From positions 434,001 to 498,000 of the forward strand of contig CDRNVI010000049.1 of assembly GCA_977017575.1 (NCBI GenBank): a stretch of DNA of 64,000 bases, written 5' to 3'. The position numbers and the translations under genes are program-made. The stretch comes from Paramoeba atlantica. Taxonomy: Eukaryota; Discosea. The notes below the pieces were generated by a model. The model worked only from the letters and a program-made list of their open reading frames with translations. It did not search any database and was not told the DNA's origin. Each line of letters opens with the position of its first letter. Position 1 is the stretch's first letter. Below are positions 19,646 to 29,637 of the stretch, one piece after another.

Positions 19646-20260
19646 CAGGGGGGATAACCAATATCGGGACACCTCCCATTTTTGGGCCATGGGTCCGTTT
19701 CACCTGATTTCTGTTGCAAAAGAGAGATCTCGACGCGAATATGATCGGAACGACATTTTGCGCCTATTTAAACATACTTGTAAAAAATAGTATAAAAAAA
19801 ATAAAAAACATCTTCAAAAAATATGCAAATTTATGTAAAAATTGTGCCAATCCCGTTAATATTGTCCACTAAAGGATACAATTCTCTTTTATTGCACCGG
19901 GTCATGGGCAAGCCCGTCGTGCGGGATTGCAAGCAGGCCCAAACATTATTGATTGGCCCTCACTATTGATTGGCCTTAAGTCACCTGACTTAAACTTGAT
20001 AGAAAACTTGTGGTCAATCATGGATGACTACATTCATAGTTCTTTGCGTCCGAAAAATACGCATGACTTGCGAGAGGCCATACCCAAGGCTATTGAATAT
20101 CTCCTAACCGAAAAGCGGGATATCCTAGAGAAGACTCTGAAGAGCCTCCCAAAACGGTTAGAAGAGTTACGAAAGTGTAAAGGGGGTTATTTCATACTAA
20201 ATAACTTTTTCAATGCTTTTTAATCCACATTTTAAGACATTTTATTCCACATTTTCAAAT
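19646..20260 (+). mobile_element. Tc1/mariner-type element fragment, left end plus transposase C-terminus
   Basis: The left terminal inverted repeat starts CAGGGGGGATAACCAATATC after a TA. It matches both ends of the element at 57536-58924 over more than 100 bp. Inside is the C-terminal part of a DDE transposase (19960-20221) with 'SPDLNLIENLWSIMDDY', where the Glu is the third catalytic residue. The right end is missing and is replaced by the 180-bp MITE that starts at 20261. The internal region between left end and transposase tail is deleted as in the other copy, so the two are members of one internally deleted family. Confidence 0.75.
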
Positions 20261-20439
20261 GTCCCCCCCCGTTTAAGCGCACCTCGTTTTCCGCGAAAAG
20301 TGCGCTTAAACGGGGAGGTCTGAATCACTCCGTAAAAAAACATTTGGCGCCGCTTCGCGGCGCCGGGATCTTTCCTTCAACTCTATGTGCGCTTAAACGG
20401 GGGGGTCTGATCGGGTGCGCTTAAGGAGAGGGGGGACAG
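20261..20439. mobile_element. 180-bp palindromic MITE, copy 1
   Basis: The sequence starts with a C run followed by GTTTAAGCGCACC and ends with GGTGCGCTTAA, a G run and ACAG before TA. It carries a perfect hairpin GGCGCCGCTTCGCGGCGCC in the centre. It is closely similar to 53334-53509. The left end lacks the terminal CTG and TA, suggesting that it is truncated or joined to the adjacent Tc1 fragment. Confidence 0.8.
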
Positions 20440-20484
20440 TAATAATAAAGTAATGTTATTTATGAATAATTACTCCCTATAAGA

Positions 20485-21385
20485 TACCCGTTTGCCGCCA
20501 TTGAAACGTGGCGACCGAAATGATCTGGACGTTGCCACGCTGTATGGCGATGCCAAAGGCCATTATAGCATTCGTTCCTGGGAAATCTCATACAGTATCC
20601 AGATTTTCAACCACCGAGAGTCTGGCTCTCGAAATGCCTGCAGAATTAAGAAAGGCAAGTTCGAGCCGTACATATCGATGCGCAGCCATCTGACTCCCAG
20701 CATTCTGCTACCTATCTGAACCGACATCGCGAATCAGACGTGCACCGGCCAGATTTGCCACAATAGATGGGTGGGTCGCAGAACTGTGCAGGAGGCGGAC
20801 GCAGCCCTTGCTCAAGTGCAGATGGAACACTATGAATTTTACCGAATTCAGGTTGATGAAACCTTTATTATAACGGACCTATAAATTATAGTAAAATGTA
20901 AATATCAGCGGGAGAGGCGACAGCGCAAACTGGGGCGGTGGTTTGTGACAGTGACCGAGATCCGAGGTCAAGAAATGGGAAGAAACCATTGGAAGCTAGT
21001 GAACCGAAGAGATTCGGAAACTCTTCACAACTTTATTCTTCCGCACTTGACAAGTGCGAGGTCCGTGGTCAGGGACTGTTGGGGGGCGTACACTACTCTG
21101 GGTGAATCACAGAGTGGAGTTTGTGAACTCCCAAGGGTACCACACGAACACCGCTGAAGAGTCGCATCGCATCATCAAGGACCGGGTACGGAAGCAGCAC
21201 TACAATCTTGGTGCCACGCCCTTGGAATTCATGCGAAACGTGGCCCTTCAACTGGGGGACGTCCACAACGGGCGAGAGACCGCGTGGCAAGTTCGCACGG
21301 CAAACCTTTTCACGTGCTTCCGGGAGTATTACGGAAGTGACGTAGGAAGTGACGTTCGCTGCGCATGGAGCCCGTACCAGCTATG
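20485..21385 (+). pseudogene. IS1595/Merlin-like (ISXO2-type) DDE transposase remnant
   Basis: Pieces in different plus-strand frames resemble the ISXO2/IS1595 fold, from which eukaryotic Merlin elements derive. 'FYRIQVDETFI' carries the first Asp. 'ARSVVRDCWGAYTTLG' carries the second Asp. 'GYHTNTAEESHRIIKDRV' carries the Asn-Thr-x-Glu region with the final Glu. At least two frame breaks and one internal stop (after TFIITDL) separate the pieces. The last 48 bases (21299-21346) recur at 23064-23108 beyond the inserted D1 element. The family call is from motif pattern and not from a search. Confidence 0.6.
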
Positions 21386-21420
21386 AAAAAGATATTTTCT
21401 ATACAAAAGAATTTTTTATA

Positions 21421-22366
21421 AAGGGGGGGCTCGTCTATTGTTGGCAACTTTTTTGCCAAAAATAGCCGATTGCCAACAATAGATGATACAATACCCCCCT
21501 TAACCAACAATAGATGGAACGGCAATAAAATCATCTATTGTTGGCTATCAAGGCAACTTTTATCACTCATCTATCAACTACTTTTATCACTCATCTATCA
21601 ACTACTTTTATCACTTACACTACCGTCGCCCCCCCTCACATACACGAGTATACAATTACCTATCCTCGAAAAAGAGGAAATTTTCGAAAATTTACGAAAA
21701 AAGTGGAAATTTTGACCTTCGCAGATTCCGTATGTATGACGGAGTTTATCCGTCATACATACAACCAACTGTATACAAGATACAGTTTCTGTACCTTGTT
21801 GGTACATTTTCCTTTAGTTCATCTTTTCTTTCCCCGGCAACGGGCATAGTCTTACTGTTTATATGCCCGTTGCCGGCTGGCACTAAGGCCGAAACTGTCC
21901 CTCTTTCTCGTCGAAGCAGGGGACGCGCTTCCACCCCATCACCCCTCCCCGGCTCACTCTTTGAGTGAGCTTACTTCCCTCCCCGGATTTCTTCCTTTCG
22001 CGCCCTTTCCTTCCCGGGGAGCCATGCACCATGTTTGCCTCCCTTGAGCACCACTGGGCGTGGCTCTGCCTCGTCTTATCGCGAGGCAGCGGTCGGTAGC
22101 AGTGCGCCCCTCCGGCTGCGTAAAGAGAGGGCGAGTTGCCTGGGCCCCCTCTACCGACAGAGTCCGTGCTAATCCCCTTGGTGCGACATCCGTCATTACA
22201 GATTGTGCCGATGATATCGGCTGTCGTATCAAGGGCTGTATCTCTGCGCCAACGAGCGCATGAACATCGAACATGAGTCAAAAAAATCAAAATCAATTAA
22301 ATCTCAACAATAACCGATTACCAACAATGGGTGATTTTATAACAATAGATGTACCCCCCCCCTTTA
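21421..22366. mobile_element. TA-flanked element D1 with AACAATAGATG arrays
   Basis: The ends are AAGGGGGGGCTCGTCTATTG on the left and, in inverse, a G run and CATCTATTGTTA on the right. TA lies at 21419-21420 and at 22367-22368. The word CAACAATAGATG and its complement are repeated several times near both ends, like a transposase-binding array. A three-copy 24-bp tandem repeat (TTTTATCACTCATCTATCAA core) lies at 21556-21616. A perfect 14-bp hairpin, GTATGTATGACGGA with its complement, lies at 21730-21762. The hairpin-rich element A1 occupies 21778-22272 inside it. No transposase gene is present, so it is non-autonomous. Confidence 0.7.
21778..22272 (+). mobile_element. Hairpin-rich element A, copy 1 (single unit)
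   Basis: This GC-rich, non-coding segment matches the second unit of the insertion at 27550-28588 in inverse orientation. It starts ATACAGTTTCTGTACC and ends GCATGAACATCGAAC. It holds many perfect hairpins: GTACC/GGTAC, a 15-bp arm pair starting CCGGCAACGGGCATA (21834-21876), CTCACTC/GAGTGAG (21953-21969), CTGCCTCG/CGAGGCAG, GCCGAT/ATCGGC and GCGC/GCGC. Codon-like structure is absent; open frames crossing it are incidental. Confidence 0.7.
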
Positions 22367-22465
22367 GTATAAAAAATCAGGTATTTCTGTTGGTGTTTCT
22401 CTGGGAATAGAATATTATTTACGGAATATCTTTCCAGGAAACTTACAACAAAAATCGAACATTTC

Positions 22466-23143
22466 ATGTCCGAAGGTCAGACCCCTAACGCCACCCTCAC
22501 CCAGCAGCTTTCTGAAAACACCTTGATGATGAAGAAAGTGGAGGAGCATTTAGACCGGGTACAAATCAACGAGGTGAGACTGGCGACCCTGGAAGGCGCG
22601 GTGGAGCGCGTGGCGGTTCAGACCACCGAAGCTATGAAGCTGGCGATGCGCCCGGTTTCGTCGGGTTCAGGGGGCGGCAGGGCGCCGGTTCGCCGGAGGT
22701 GTCAGAGGCAAGTTCCGCGCCCTTATGCGAAAACTCTGGTGCAGGTACCAGAGCTTCCTAGAGCTTCCGAAAGTTCACGGACACTCTCCTCAAGCTCTCC
22801 TCAAGTCGACCCCCCGTCTCCTCCAGTGTCTCCTCAAATCAGCCCTCCGTCTCCTCTGATGTCTCTTCAAGCCAACTCCCCAGCTTGTCGGGTGCAGAGC
22901 GGCTCGCCGAGATCATCACCTCTCCGTGCCGAAAAAACTTCGTCACGTATTCAGGCTCACACGCAAAATCCACAAGCGTTGTTTCACGCCGAGGAAAATC
23001 AAACGCAGTCGCCACAAACCTACTCTGCACCTCACGTGTTCTCCATACTCCACAATACGGCGAACCTATTCACGTGCTTCCGGGAGTATTACGGAAGTGA
23101 CGTAGATGATTTTAATGACCGTGTCAGTTTGCGCAGCTGTTAG
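22466..23143 (+). CDS. Hypothetical protein of element-associated type, 225 residues
   Basis: The frame starts at an ATG about 100 bp beyond the right end of D1. The N-terminal 70 residues look like a coiled coil ('LSENTLMMKKVEEHLDRVQ'). The middle is Ser/Pro-rich and disordered. The C-terminus 'ANLFTCFREYYGSDV' repeats the C-terminus encoded by the IS1595-like remnant at 21299-21346. It is on the plus strand, opposite to host genes, so it is more likely a second transposon gene than a host gene. I do not recognise a family. Confidence 0.4.
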   Translation: MSEGQTPNATLTQQLSENTLMMKKVEEHLDRVQINEVRLATLEGAVERVAVQTTEAMKLAMRPVSSGSGGGRAPVRRRCQRQVPRPYAKTLVQVPELPRASESSRTLSSSSPQVDPPSPPVSPQISPPSPLMSLQANSPACRVQSGSPRSSPLRAEKTSSRIQAHTQNPQALFHAEENQTQSPQTYSAPHVFSILHNTANLFTCFREYYGSDVDDFNDRVSLRSC

Positions 23144-23805
23144 CAGTAGCTGTTAAAACATTTTTTATAAAGTGAGTTCCTAAAAAACGTATCCATCCAT
23201 TCACGAGTTGCGCGTGGAATTAGAACGATGTAGCATCCCGTCCATAGGAAAAGAAACGAAGAGAATCTAAGGGTAACAAAATGACAATGAAGAGAGGCCA
23301 GCACAGCTAAGTTCGTGATCTTCTAGCTACCAGCTTTCGTTGCGGAAAAATGTCTACATTTTTCTTTCACGAGCAACGAAACCAGTATCCTTATGCTGCC
23401 CCCACACGATCAGAGCAGTCAAAAAAAACAGAGCAGATGATTAATGAATTCTGTGACCAAAAGGTGCTATGATTCCTTCCAACAAGCTTGACATTCTTTG
23501 TCATACTACTTTTCCCAGTAAAGAGAACGTTCCTCCCGACTTCCATGCTATCTCCAAAAATAGGAGTACGTAAAGTTCAGTACATACTCCTAATTATGGT
23601 ACGAGCGAAGTTTCCTTCTCAAGCTACTCGATTTTGAATTCGTGTGCCTGTCCTAGACTCATCACTACGTAACGTTCTGGTTCATGTACGGGGACATATT
23701 GCGGTGTAAGATAGTTTCATTGGACACGCCCCCCAAGTGTACAAGGACAACATAAGAAATTTGAAGAATCGACTATGTGAACTTCTAAATACAGACCCCA
23801 CACTT
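23144..23805. other. Intergenic region, no feature recognised
   Basis: About 660 AT-rich bases between the transposon cluster and the histidine phosphatase gene. No coding frame, RNA gene or repeat stands out. Confidence 0.4.
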
Positions 23806-24795
23806 TTACTCTGTACGTCCTACGGAACACGCACGAACACTCCGTGGTGGGATCCACACAGAGCCGTCTTTTTCCTGGGACACAAGTTCAAACACCAACA
23901 CCCCTCCATTCGAGAGCTTCCTCTCCGTCCAACACACCTTTCTCTGCTCCTTTAACGGAATAAACAAACGTAGCAACATTTTTAACCACGCGGAGTGTCC
24001 CGCAATGTAGACCACCTCACGGGGTTGGTCACACGAGAGCGCCCAATAGGCGAATCGACGGACCCGGGCCCACCCGGGTTCCGCTATTCCCTTATTCCCG
24101 GCGTGATACTTCATGTCCCACCCCCCCGCGTAGGAGAGAAAACCGAAAGGGTCGAACCCCAGCACTTTACGGTTCGTCGCGTGGGGTTGGGGTAAACGAA
24201 GTGTGGAGAAGGTGTCGATGTTTCGTGAGATTTCTTGTAAATCGGAGTGAATCCATATGGGCTGGTGATTCACTGGGTTCAGCGCGGTGAAACTGTACTG
24301 CGCGGTCTCCAGCGCCCGCTGTAGATTGGAGGAGAGAAGTAAATAGGAGTGGGAGTGGTGAAACCCGAGATGCTCGAGTTGGGCTCCCGCGGCTGTGGCT
24401 TGTTGTCGTCCGTGCGCACTCAGCGGGCTGTCTAAAAAGGCGCGAGGGATGACGGAGAGGATAATGCGTGCCGATTCTTGACAGGCGAATCGGAAGGCTC
24501 GAAATAAGGATACGGGATGAATCCGGTCAAAGCAGCTGTTCCAGATCGATTCACCATGGCGTATGAAGACAATCGTTACCGTTCGGCGGCGGTTTCCTCG
24601 CGGCGACCGCTTGCGAAGTTTGATGTCTTCAATGGGGGCAAATTCACGACAGTTTGTAAAATAGTGTGCCGCGTAAAAGTAGTGAGGTAAATCACGAAGG
24701 AAGCATGATTTGTGGTAATAGCACAGAAGGAGGGCTAAAGCAACGGCAAAAAATGCGCACCACGACACATAGAGGAAGTTCGATTCACCAGTCAT
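23806..24795 (-). CDS. Membrane-anchored histidine phosphatase (phosphoglycerate mutase superfamily), 329 residues
   Basis: The catalytic 'VFIRHGESIWN' motif puts the phosphorylated His at residue 80. 'SSNLQRALETA' gives the second Arg and 'VYIAGHSAWLK' the second catalytic His near 266. A hydrophobic segment at residues 10-26 is a signal anchor, placing the enzyme on a membrane. The spacer between the RHG motif and the LQRALETA motif is long (about 80 residues), as in eukaryotic SixA/PGAM5-like or uncharacterised branch-2 proteins. The substrate cannot be told from sequence. The gene is single-exon with the start ATG at 24795. Confidence 0.85.
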   Translation of the reverse strand: MTGESNFLYVSWCAFFAVALALLLCYYHKSCFLRDLPHYFYAAHYFTNCREFAPIEDIKLRKRSPRGNRRRTVTIVFIRHGESIWNSCFDRIHPVSLFRAFRFACQESARIILSVIPRAFLDSPLSAHGRQQATAAGAQLEHLGFHHSHSYLLLSSNLQRALETAQYSFTALNPVNHQPIWIHSDLQEISRNIDTFSTLRLPQPHATNRKVLGFDPFGFLSYAGGWDMKYHAGNKGIAEPGWARVRRFAYWALSCDQPREVVYIAGHSAWLKMLLRLFIPLKEQRKVCWTERKLSNGGVLVFELVSQEKDGSVWIPPRSVRACSVGRTE

Positions 24796-24984
24796 TAGAT
24801 TTCGGAGCAGAATCCCACAAGGGGCTCAAAAATACGGCTGCATCATAAGTTTCTGAACCTTGCTTTACAGTAGAATGGTAGGAAATATAAAGTCCAAAAG
24901 TTTTGCAAAAAATATTGTTTTGCAAAGCTCTCCATGTACGTAAATTCTTATTATTTTGATTTTCCCGGCGGGTGTAGATTCATT

Positions 24985-26697
24985 TCATAAAGTCAAGTTT
25001 AGAATGCGATTCGTCGCTGAACGTTCCAGGGTCTCCTTGTTCAATTTTTTCCGGTATAATACGCTATAATGCCCTGTTGACTCCTCAAATGGAAAAAAGG
25101 TATGAAACCAACGTCCAACCTCGACATATTTATTGTCGTGCAGAAAATCCATCATTTTCATGCTCAAATCATCATAAAGAAGTACAAAATCTGGAAACGT
25201 TGCGGTACGATTTTCTCTCAATCGGACCAATTGGAGCTGCTGTTGTATGTGTTCATCGTTTGAACTAATATTAGCGTAATTCCACAACAAGAACTCTCTT
25301 GGGTATTTCATAAATATTGCGTGTGGGGTAGGAGGTTTCTCCTTCCCATTTTCCGAGAGATACAGCGGACACTGTATCGTATTCAACGTGTGGATCTTAC
25401 CATGAAGATGGGAATATCCCGGAGTTTGATGACATCCCATCCATATGTCAAGAGAAAGTCTCTCTTTGCCGTTTTGCGCCCCCCTCATGGTTTCAGGTAA
25501 TCCTCGTAGGTATGTAAAGGCTGCAAGGTTTCCTCTCTGATGTAAATAACCCAGTGTAACAAAGAGTCCCAAGTTCAATATGACATAGAGGGGAAGAGCG
25601 CCTCGGTGAATACATTTCGGTATCCATGGTTTACCTTTTTCACCGCATTCCATAAGCGAGATGGAACAAAGACTAATAGCAATCGGAAGAATTGGGTACA
25701 GAAAGCGAACCTCCTTGTGAGGAAGCAAGGAATAGGCTAAGATCGTCCATAACACGGACAACGATAAAATCGCTTTCTTGGATTGCAACCGCTGTCCTTC
25801 TGATAAACCAACCACAACACTTTGCAGTAAAATCGGATACAAGGGGCCCAGAAGTATAAACAGGCCGTGTGTGAGGTACCATGTAAAAGGGTGAGTGCCG
25901 AATATAGCCGATTGACCTTGGAACACATTAAAAAGAAGAAATTGGAGGGGAGTGCACGTGAGCTCACCGTAAAACAGTGAGTCTAACACGGTGAGTACTG
26001 CGAGGCAAACAAGACCAATAACAAAGGTACGGATGGCACGAGCTTTGGAGGATAACGTACATAAGCAAATTACAGGGATCCAGTACAGGATACTCGTTAC
26101 TCGGAGTGCAGTGGCAATTCCTACGGTGACGATGAAATGAAGAAAAGCAGAGTCTTTCTGAATGTACATGGCACTTTTAATTGTATGCTGACGAACGTTG
26201 AAAGAAATTTTGGTACAAAAAATTGCCGCCCAAGTGGTTAATAAGGCCTCTATGGAATTCACCAAAGTTCGGCAACCGTGAAATGGATGACTCCAAGTAA
26301 ACAACAGTAACTTAAGAGCAAGAGTTTTTGCTACTTTAACTTTTTTCATTGAGTGAATGTGCTCTGCATCCCGGCATTCTACGCGTGCCAATTCAGATGT
26401 TAGTTTTATTACCGCAACATCCAACAAAGCGCAAAATAAGCCTTGCAAAACGCGTGGCGAAAGAAACATTACCGTAGGTGTATCAATACCAAGCCCTCGA
26501 ATCACATAAAATAACAGACTATAAATTTGGGCGTGCAAGCAGGATCGTAAGCCGGTCTTCCATTCCCAAGTAAGATCCCCTTTACCATATACTTCAAAGT
26601 AGGCAACTTCAATGGATTGCCAGTACTCATCTGGTACGTAAGATGTTGCTATACTGCACGCAATGAAAACACGTAGTAATGCGAACAGAAGGAACAT
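24985..26697 (-). CDS. GPI mannosyltransferase III (PIG-B/GPI10), 570 residues
   Basis: This ER multipass enzyme adds the third mannose to the GPI anchor precursor from dolichol-phosphate mannose. The N-terminus 'SYVPDEYWQSIEVAYFEVYG' is the family signature, with the catalytic acidic pair in the first luminal loop. It continues 'LTWEWKTGLRSCL'. About ten hydrophobic segments follow, including the 'LLPHKEVRFLYPILP' motif near residue 320. The C-terminal luminal part contains 'CHQTPGYSHLHG', also conserved in PIG-B. The length fits the family (about 550-620). The gene is single-exon with the start ATG at 26697. Confidence 0.92.
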   Translation of the reverse strand: MFLLFALLRVFIACSIATSYVPDEYWQSIEVAYFEVYGKGDLTWEWKTGLRSCLHAQIYSLLFYVIRGLGIDTPTVMFLSPRVLQGLFCALLDVAVIKLTSELARVECRDAEHIHSMKKVKVAKTLALKLLLFTWSHPFHGCRTLVNSIEALLTTWAAIFCTKISFNVRQHTIKSAMYIQKDSAFLHFIVTVGIATALRVTSILYWIPVICLCTLSSKARAIRTFVIGLVCLAVLTVLDSLFYGELTCTPLQFLLFNVFQGQSAIFGTHPFTWYLTHGLFILLGPLYPILLQSVVVGLSEGQRLQSKKAILSLSVLWTILAYSLLPHKEVRFLYPILPIAISLCSISLMECGEKGKPWIPKCIHRGALPLYVILNLGLFVTLGYLHQRGNLAAFTYLRGLPETMRGAQNGKERLSLDIWMGCHQTPGYSHLHGKIHTLNTIQCPLYLSENGKEKPPTPHAIFMKYPREFLLWNYANISSNDEHIQQQLQLVRLRENRTATFPDFVLLYDDLSMKMMDFLHDNKYVEVGRWFHTFFPFEESTGHYSVLYRKKLNKETLERSATNRILNLTL

Positions 26698-26908
26698 GAT
26701 ATAAGCTTGCCTTGGTCAGTTAATGTTGCTAGCTTGATTGGAACAAAATCTCTACTCGTTCACCAAAACATCTCAATCAATACTTGCGACTAAAATCCCT
26801 TGAGAGATTCTACTTAAACAGCTTCTACTTAAATAGCTTGTTACATTTGTAACAAATGATCGCAATGTAAATTTAATGAGCTTCACAAGATACAAAAGAG
26901 CTTAACGT

Positions 26909-26945
<37 letters not shown>

Positions 26946-27162
26946 ACGTATTCTTTTTTTAGATTTCAAAATTGAGACAGCCACATGCACTGGCTCGTTA
27001 ATCTAAGCTATTTAATTTAAGGAATCAAAAACCAAACTCGGAAAAAAGAAATTATAAAAAAAACTCGTAACTATTTAAGAAACAGTTCGCTAAAGAAACA
27101 AATTCACACTATTCTAGAATTTCTACACTACTAATTTATTTCTTTTAAATAAACATTTTTTT
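26698..27162. other. Intergenic region with GA microsatellite
   Basis: An AT-rich interval. A run of about 13 GA dinucleotides lies at 26915-26941, flanked on both sides by the word GAGCTTAACGTA or close to it. No gene is supported. Confidence 0.6.
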
Positions 27163-27549
27163 TCACACTACTATTTTATTATCAATCATTATTATATTGG
27201 TGCCTCCCACATAGGCTCTTAATGATTGAGGGTGAAGAGTCGTGTCGAATTCACCATACAAATCAGTATTACTATTTAAGTCAAGTCTACGCAGGTGTTT
27301 TGGAAGGAAATCAAACAACACCAGACCACTAAATAGGTTTATCTGACATTCGAAGGCGTGGAGAGATGGGGGTAGGTGCTGTAAGTCAAGTGGTCCAGTG
27401 AAAAAGTTTTGCGCTATATTTAGATTTTCCATTCTCCTCGGTAAGCGACTAAGGACAACCTCCCCAGAAAGCTCATTTGAATGAATATCTAAAAGTGTCA
27501 AAGTTGAAGGCAATTCGGAGAGATCCACGTTTTGAACGAATTTGTTACT

Positions 27550-28588
27550 GTTCAAAGGTTATGATCATACGCTCGTGGCGCAGAGATACGTCTCTCTGTG
27601 TGACGGCCGATACCATCAGCGCATGACCCGCATACGACGGGTGTCACACAGAGAGTGGAGTGCGAGGTAGGAGACGAGTCGCCCATCGGTCATGCTACAG
27701 CACGTATAGCCATGGTTCATGCTGCAACACGGTCAAGCCGTGGGTTCATGCTGTCAGATGGTCTATCGTGGATCATGATGCATCATGGGGAGGTCCGTTA
27801 CCGCCGCACTCGCTACAGCATGTAGGGAGAGAGGGGTGCAAGTTCGCATCCCCTATACACGCATACAACGTGCCCTCCCGCTGTAGCACGCCCAGTGGTC
27901 CTCAAGGGAGGCCACCATGGCGCATAGCTCCCGGGAGAAGAAAGCACGAGAAGTAGAGAGCCGGGGAGGGAAGAAAGCTCACTCGAAGAGAGCGAGCCGG
28001 GGAGGGGTGAAGAGTTTTGATGTTCATGCGCTCGTTGGCGCAGAGATACAGCCCTTGATGCGACAGCCGATATCATCGGCACAATCCGTATTGACGGATG
28101 TCGCACCAAGGGGGTTTAGCTCGGACTCTGTCGGTAGAGGGGGTCCAGGCAACTCGCCCTCTCTTTACGCAGCCGGAGGGGCGCACTGCAACCGACTCGG
28201 TCCCAGTCGGTAGAGGTGGTCCAGGCAACTCACCACCTCTTTGCGCAGCCGGAGGGGCGCACTGCAACCGACCGCTGCCTCGCGATAATGCGAGGCAGAG
28301 CCACGCCCAGTGGTCCTCAAGGGAGGCCACCATGGCGCATGGCTCCCCGGGAAGAAAAGGGCGCGAAGGGAAGAAAGCCGGGGAGGGAAGAAAACCCACT
28401 CAAGGAGTGAGCCGGGGAGGGGTGATGGGGTGGAAGCGCGTCCCCTACTTCGCCGAGAAAGAGGGACAGTTTCGGCCTTAGTGCCGGCCGGCAACGGGCA
28501 TATAAAACAGTAAGATTATGCCCGTTGCCGGGGAAAGAAAAGATGAACTAAAGGGAAAATGTACCAACAAGGTACAGAAACTGTATCT
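27550..28588 (-). mobile_element. Hairpin-rich element A, copy 2, head-to-tail dimer inside the LRR gene
   Basis: Two related units lie in the same direction. One runs from 28588 to about 28022 and the other from about 28018 to 27550. Each carries the words CCTCCCCGGCTC, GCCTCCCTTGAGGACCACTG and a GCGCTCG..GCGC terminal hairpin. The unit nearest 28588 matches element A1. It shows a 15-bp perfect hairpin at 28488-28531. The other unit has a 13-bp perfect hairpin CTCTCTGTGTGAC with its complement at 27592-27655. The flanking gene shows at most a 2-base (AA) target duplication. There are no terminal inverted repeats and no coding capacity. The mechanism of movement is unknown. Confidence 0.75.
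27680..27835. repeat. Tandem short-hairpin units in element A
   Basis: Units of about 27 bases share the lead word GGTTCATGCTG and differ in the following hairpin. Examples are CACGGTCAAGCCGTG and the perfect palindrome CATGATGCATCATG. At least four units follow each other from about 27690 to 27790. An imperfect tRNA B-box-like sequence, AAGTTCGCATCC, lies at 27840-27855. Confidence 0.5.
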
Positions 28589-29258
28589 TTATTGCGAAGT
28601 GCCACCATTGCGTCAGGTAAATGCGATAAATTCATTTTTCCTGACAGTTCGTTGCTAGATATGTCAATTGCCTTCATCTCGGATGGCAATACATCGAGTG
28701 GTACACTTCCGGTAAGTTCGTTTCGCCATGCCCTAAATTCGCGTGTTGTGTCGCATAAATATTTCCATTGCAAGGATCCCCCAAGTTTCCTGTAACTCCA
28801 ACGAATATACCTTACTTGTGAATTATAACAGCTCACGCCGGTCCAATCGCAAGCAGGTGTCGACGAAGTCCAGGATGGATCCCAATTTGAAATGTTCTCG
28901 ACAAATCGTACAAGTTCATATTCCTGCGGTAAGTTCGCTCCCCGAACTTTACTCGGACGGTTCCCTACTGCATTGTGCTTATAGTCATCCGCTGCGTCGC
29001 AACACGAGGACAAAAGACAGAGCGTCGAAAACATGACAGAAGACATATAAAAGACTACTAATAGGACGATCGTGTTTTTCCCTGTTGCATCAGCAACAGT
29101 AATGTTAAAATTCTTTTTTAGCCACTACGTTACACTCGGCGGTTGTCTTCAACTTAAAAGTCACTCATGCTGAGCATGGAGTAGCAAAAGTAGAAAACAA
29201 AAGTGTGGGCGGAGGGAAAAGTATAAACAGTGCCCACCACTGTATATAGCGTATATAC

Positions 29259-29337
29259 ACATGAGGGGCTGCGGGTCGCGGGTTCGGCGCGGGTTCGGTG
29301 CGGGTTCGATGATGCATACCCGCAGCCCCTCACATGT
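29259..29337. repeat. Inverted repeat around an 11-bp tandem array (family F)
   Basis: Arms ATGAGGGGCTGCGGGT and ACCCGCAGCCCCTCA enclose three copies of an 11-bp unit close to GCGGGTTCGGT. Related arms occur at 30853-30895 and 44529-44543, the latter next to a seven-copy 11-bp array. Confidence 0.75.
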
Positions 29338-29637
29338 ATAAAGCGTATTTATAATAATACATTAGAAAATACCTCCGTGATCATCCCAAAATTGAGATGA
29401 AAAAAGTCTAAAAAAATTCCTACAGAAAAAAAAATAACGTAATTCTCGTAAAAAAAAAGGATTGACACCATTATTTCTAAGAATCCAGCGGGGCCTCTAT
29501 TACCCACGAAGTATACATAGACACATGAAAACATGTTTACTTCCCCCGCAAAAAAATATTTCAAGATGGTGCCACCTCTCATATGGCCAAGGCCACCATA
29601 AATTACCTGAACAAACGAAAAATTAATCTACTAAAAA

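Larger units (their letters stand above)
27163..29046 (-). pseudogene. Secreted or surface leucine-rich-repeat protein, split by element A insertion
   Basis: The 5' part (29046 to about 28589) has a hydrophobic leader, a plant-LRR-like cap with 'ACDWTGVSCYNSQ', and LRR units of 23 residues such as 'LPSEMKAIDISSNELSG'. The 3' part (27549-27163) continues with 'LPSTLTLLDIHSNELSG' and two more units before the stop. The break falls after 'LPDAMVALRN', at codon 11 of a 23-codon unit, and the next unit resumes with 'SNKFVQ'. The original gene was therefore continuous, about 280 residues. This LRR style is common in surface proteins of trypanosomatids and bodonids. The inserted DNA carries stops, so only a truncated protein can be made. 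Confidence 0.8.

Noticed and set aside
21883-22296. Open frames of 100-137 codons across element A copies
   Set aside because: The copies have different frames open, the frames cross perfect hairpins, and none is conserved between the three copies.
27560-27860. Possible Pol III promoter in element A (TGGCGCAGAG as A box, AAGTTCGCATCC as B box)
   Set aside because: The two boxes are about 260 bp apart, far more than in tRNA-derived SINEs, and no poly-T terminator pattern supports a transcript.
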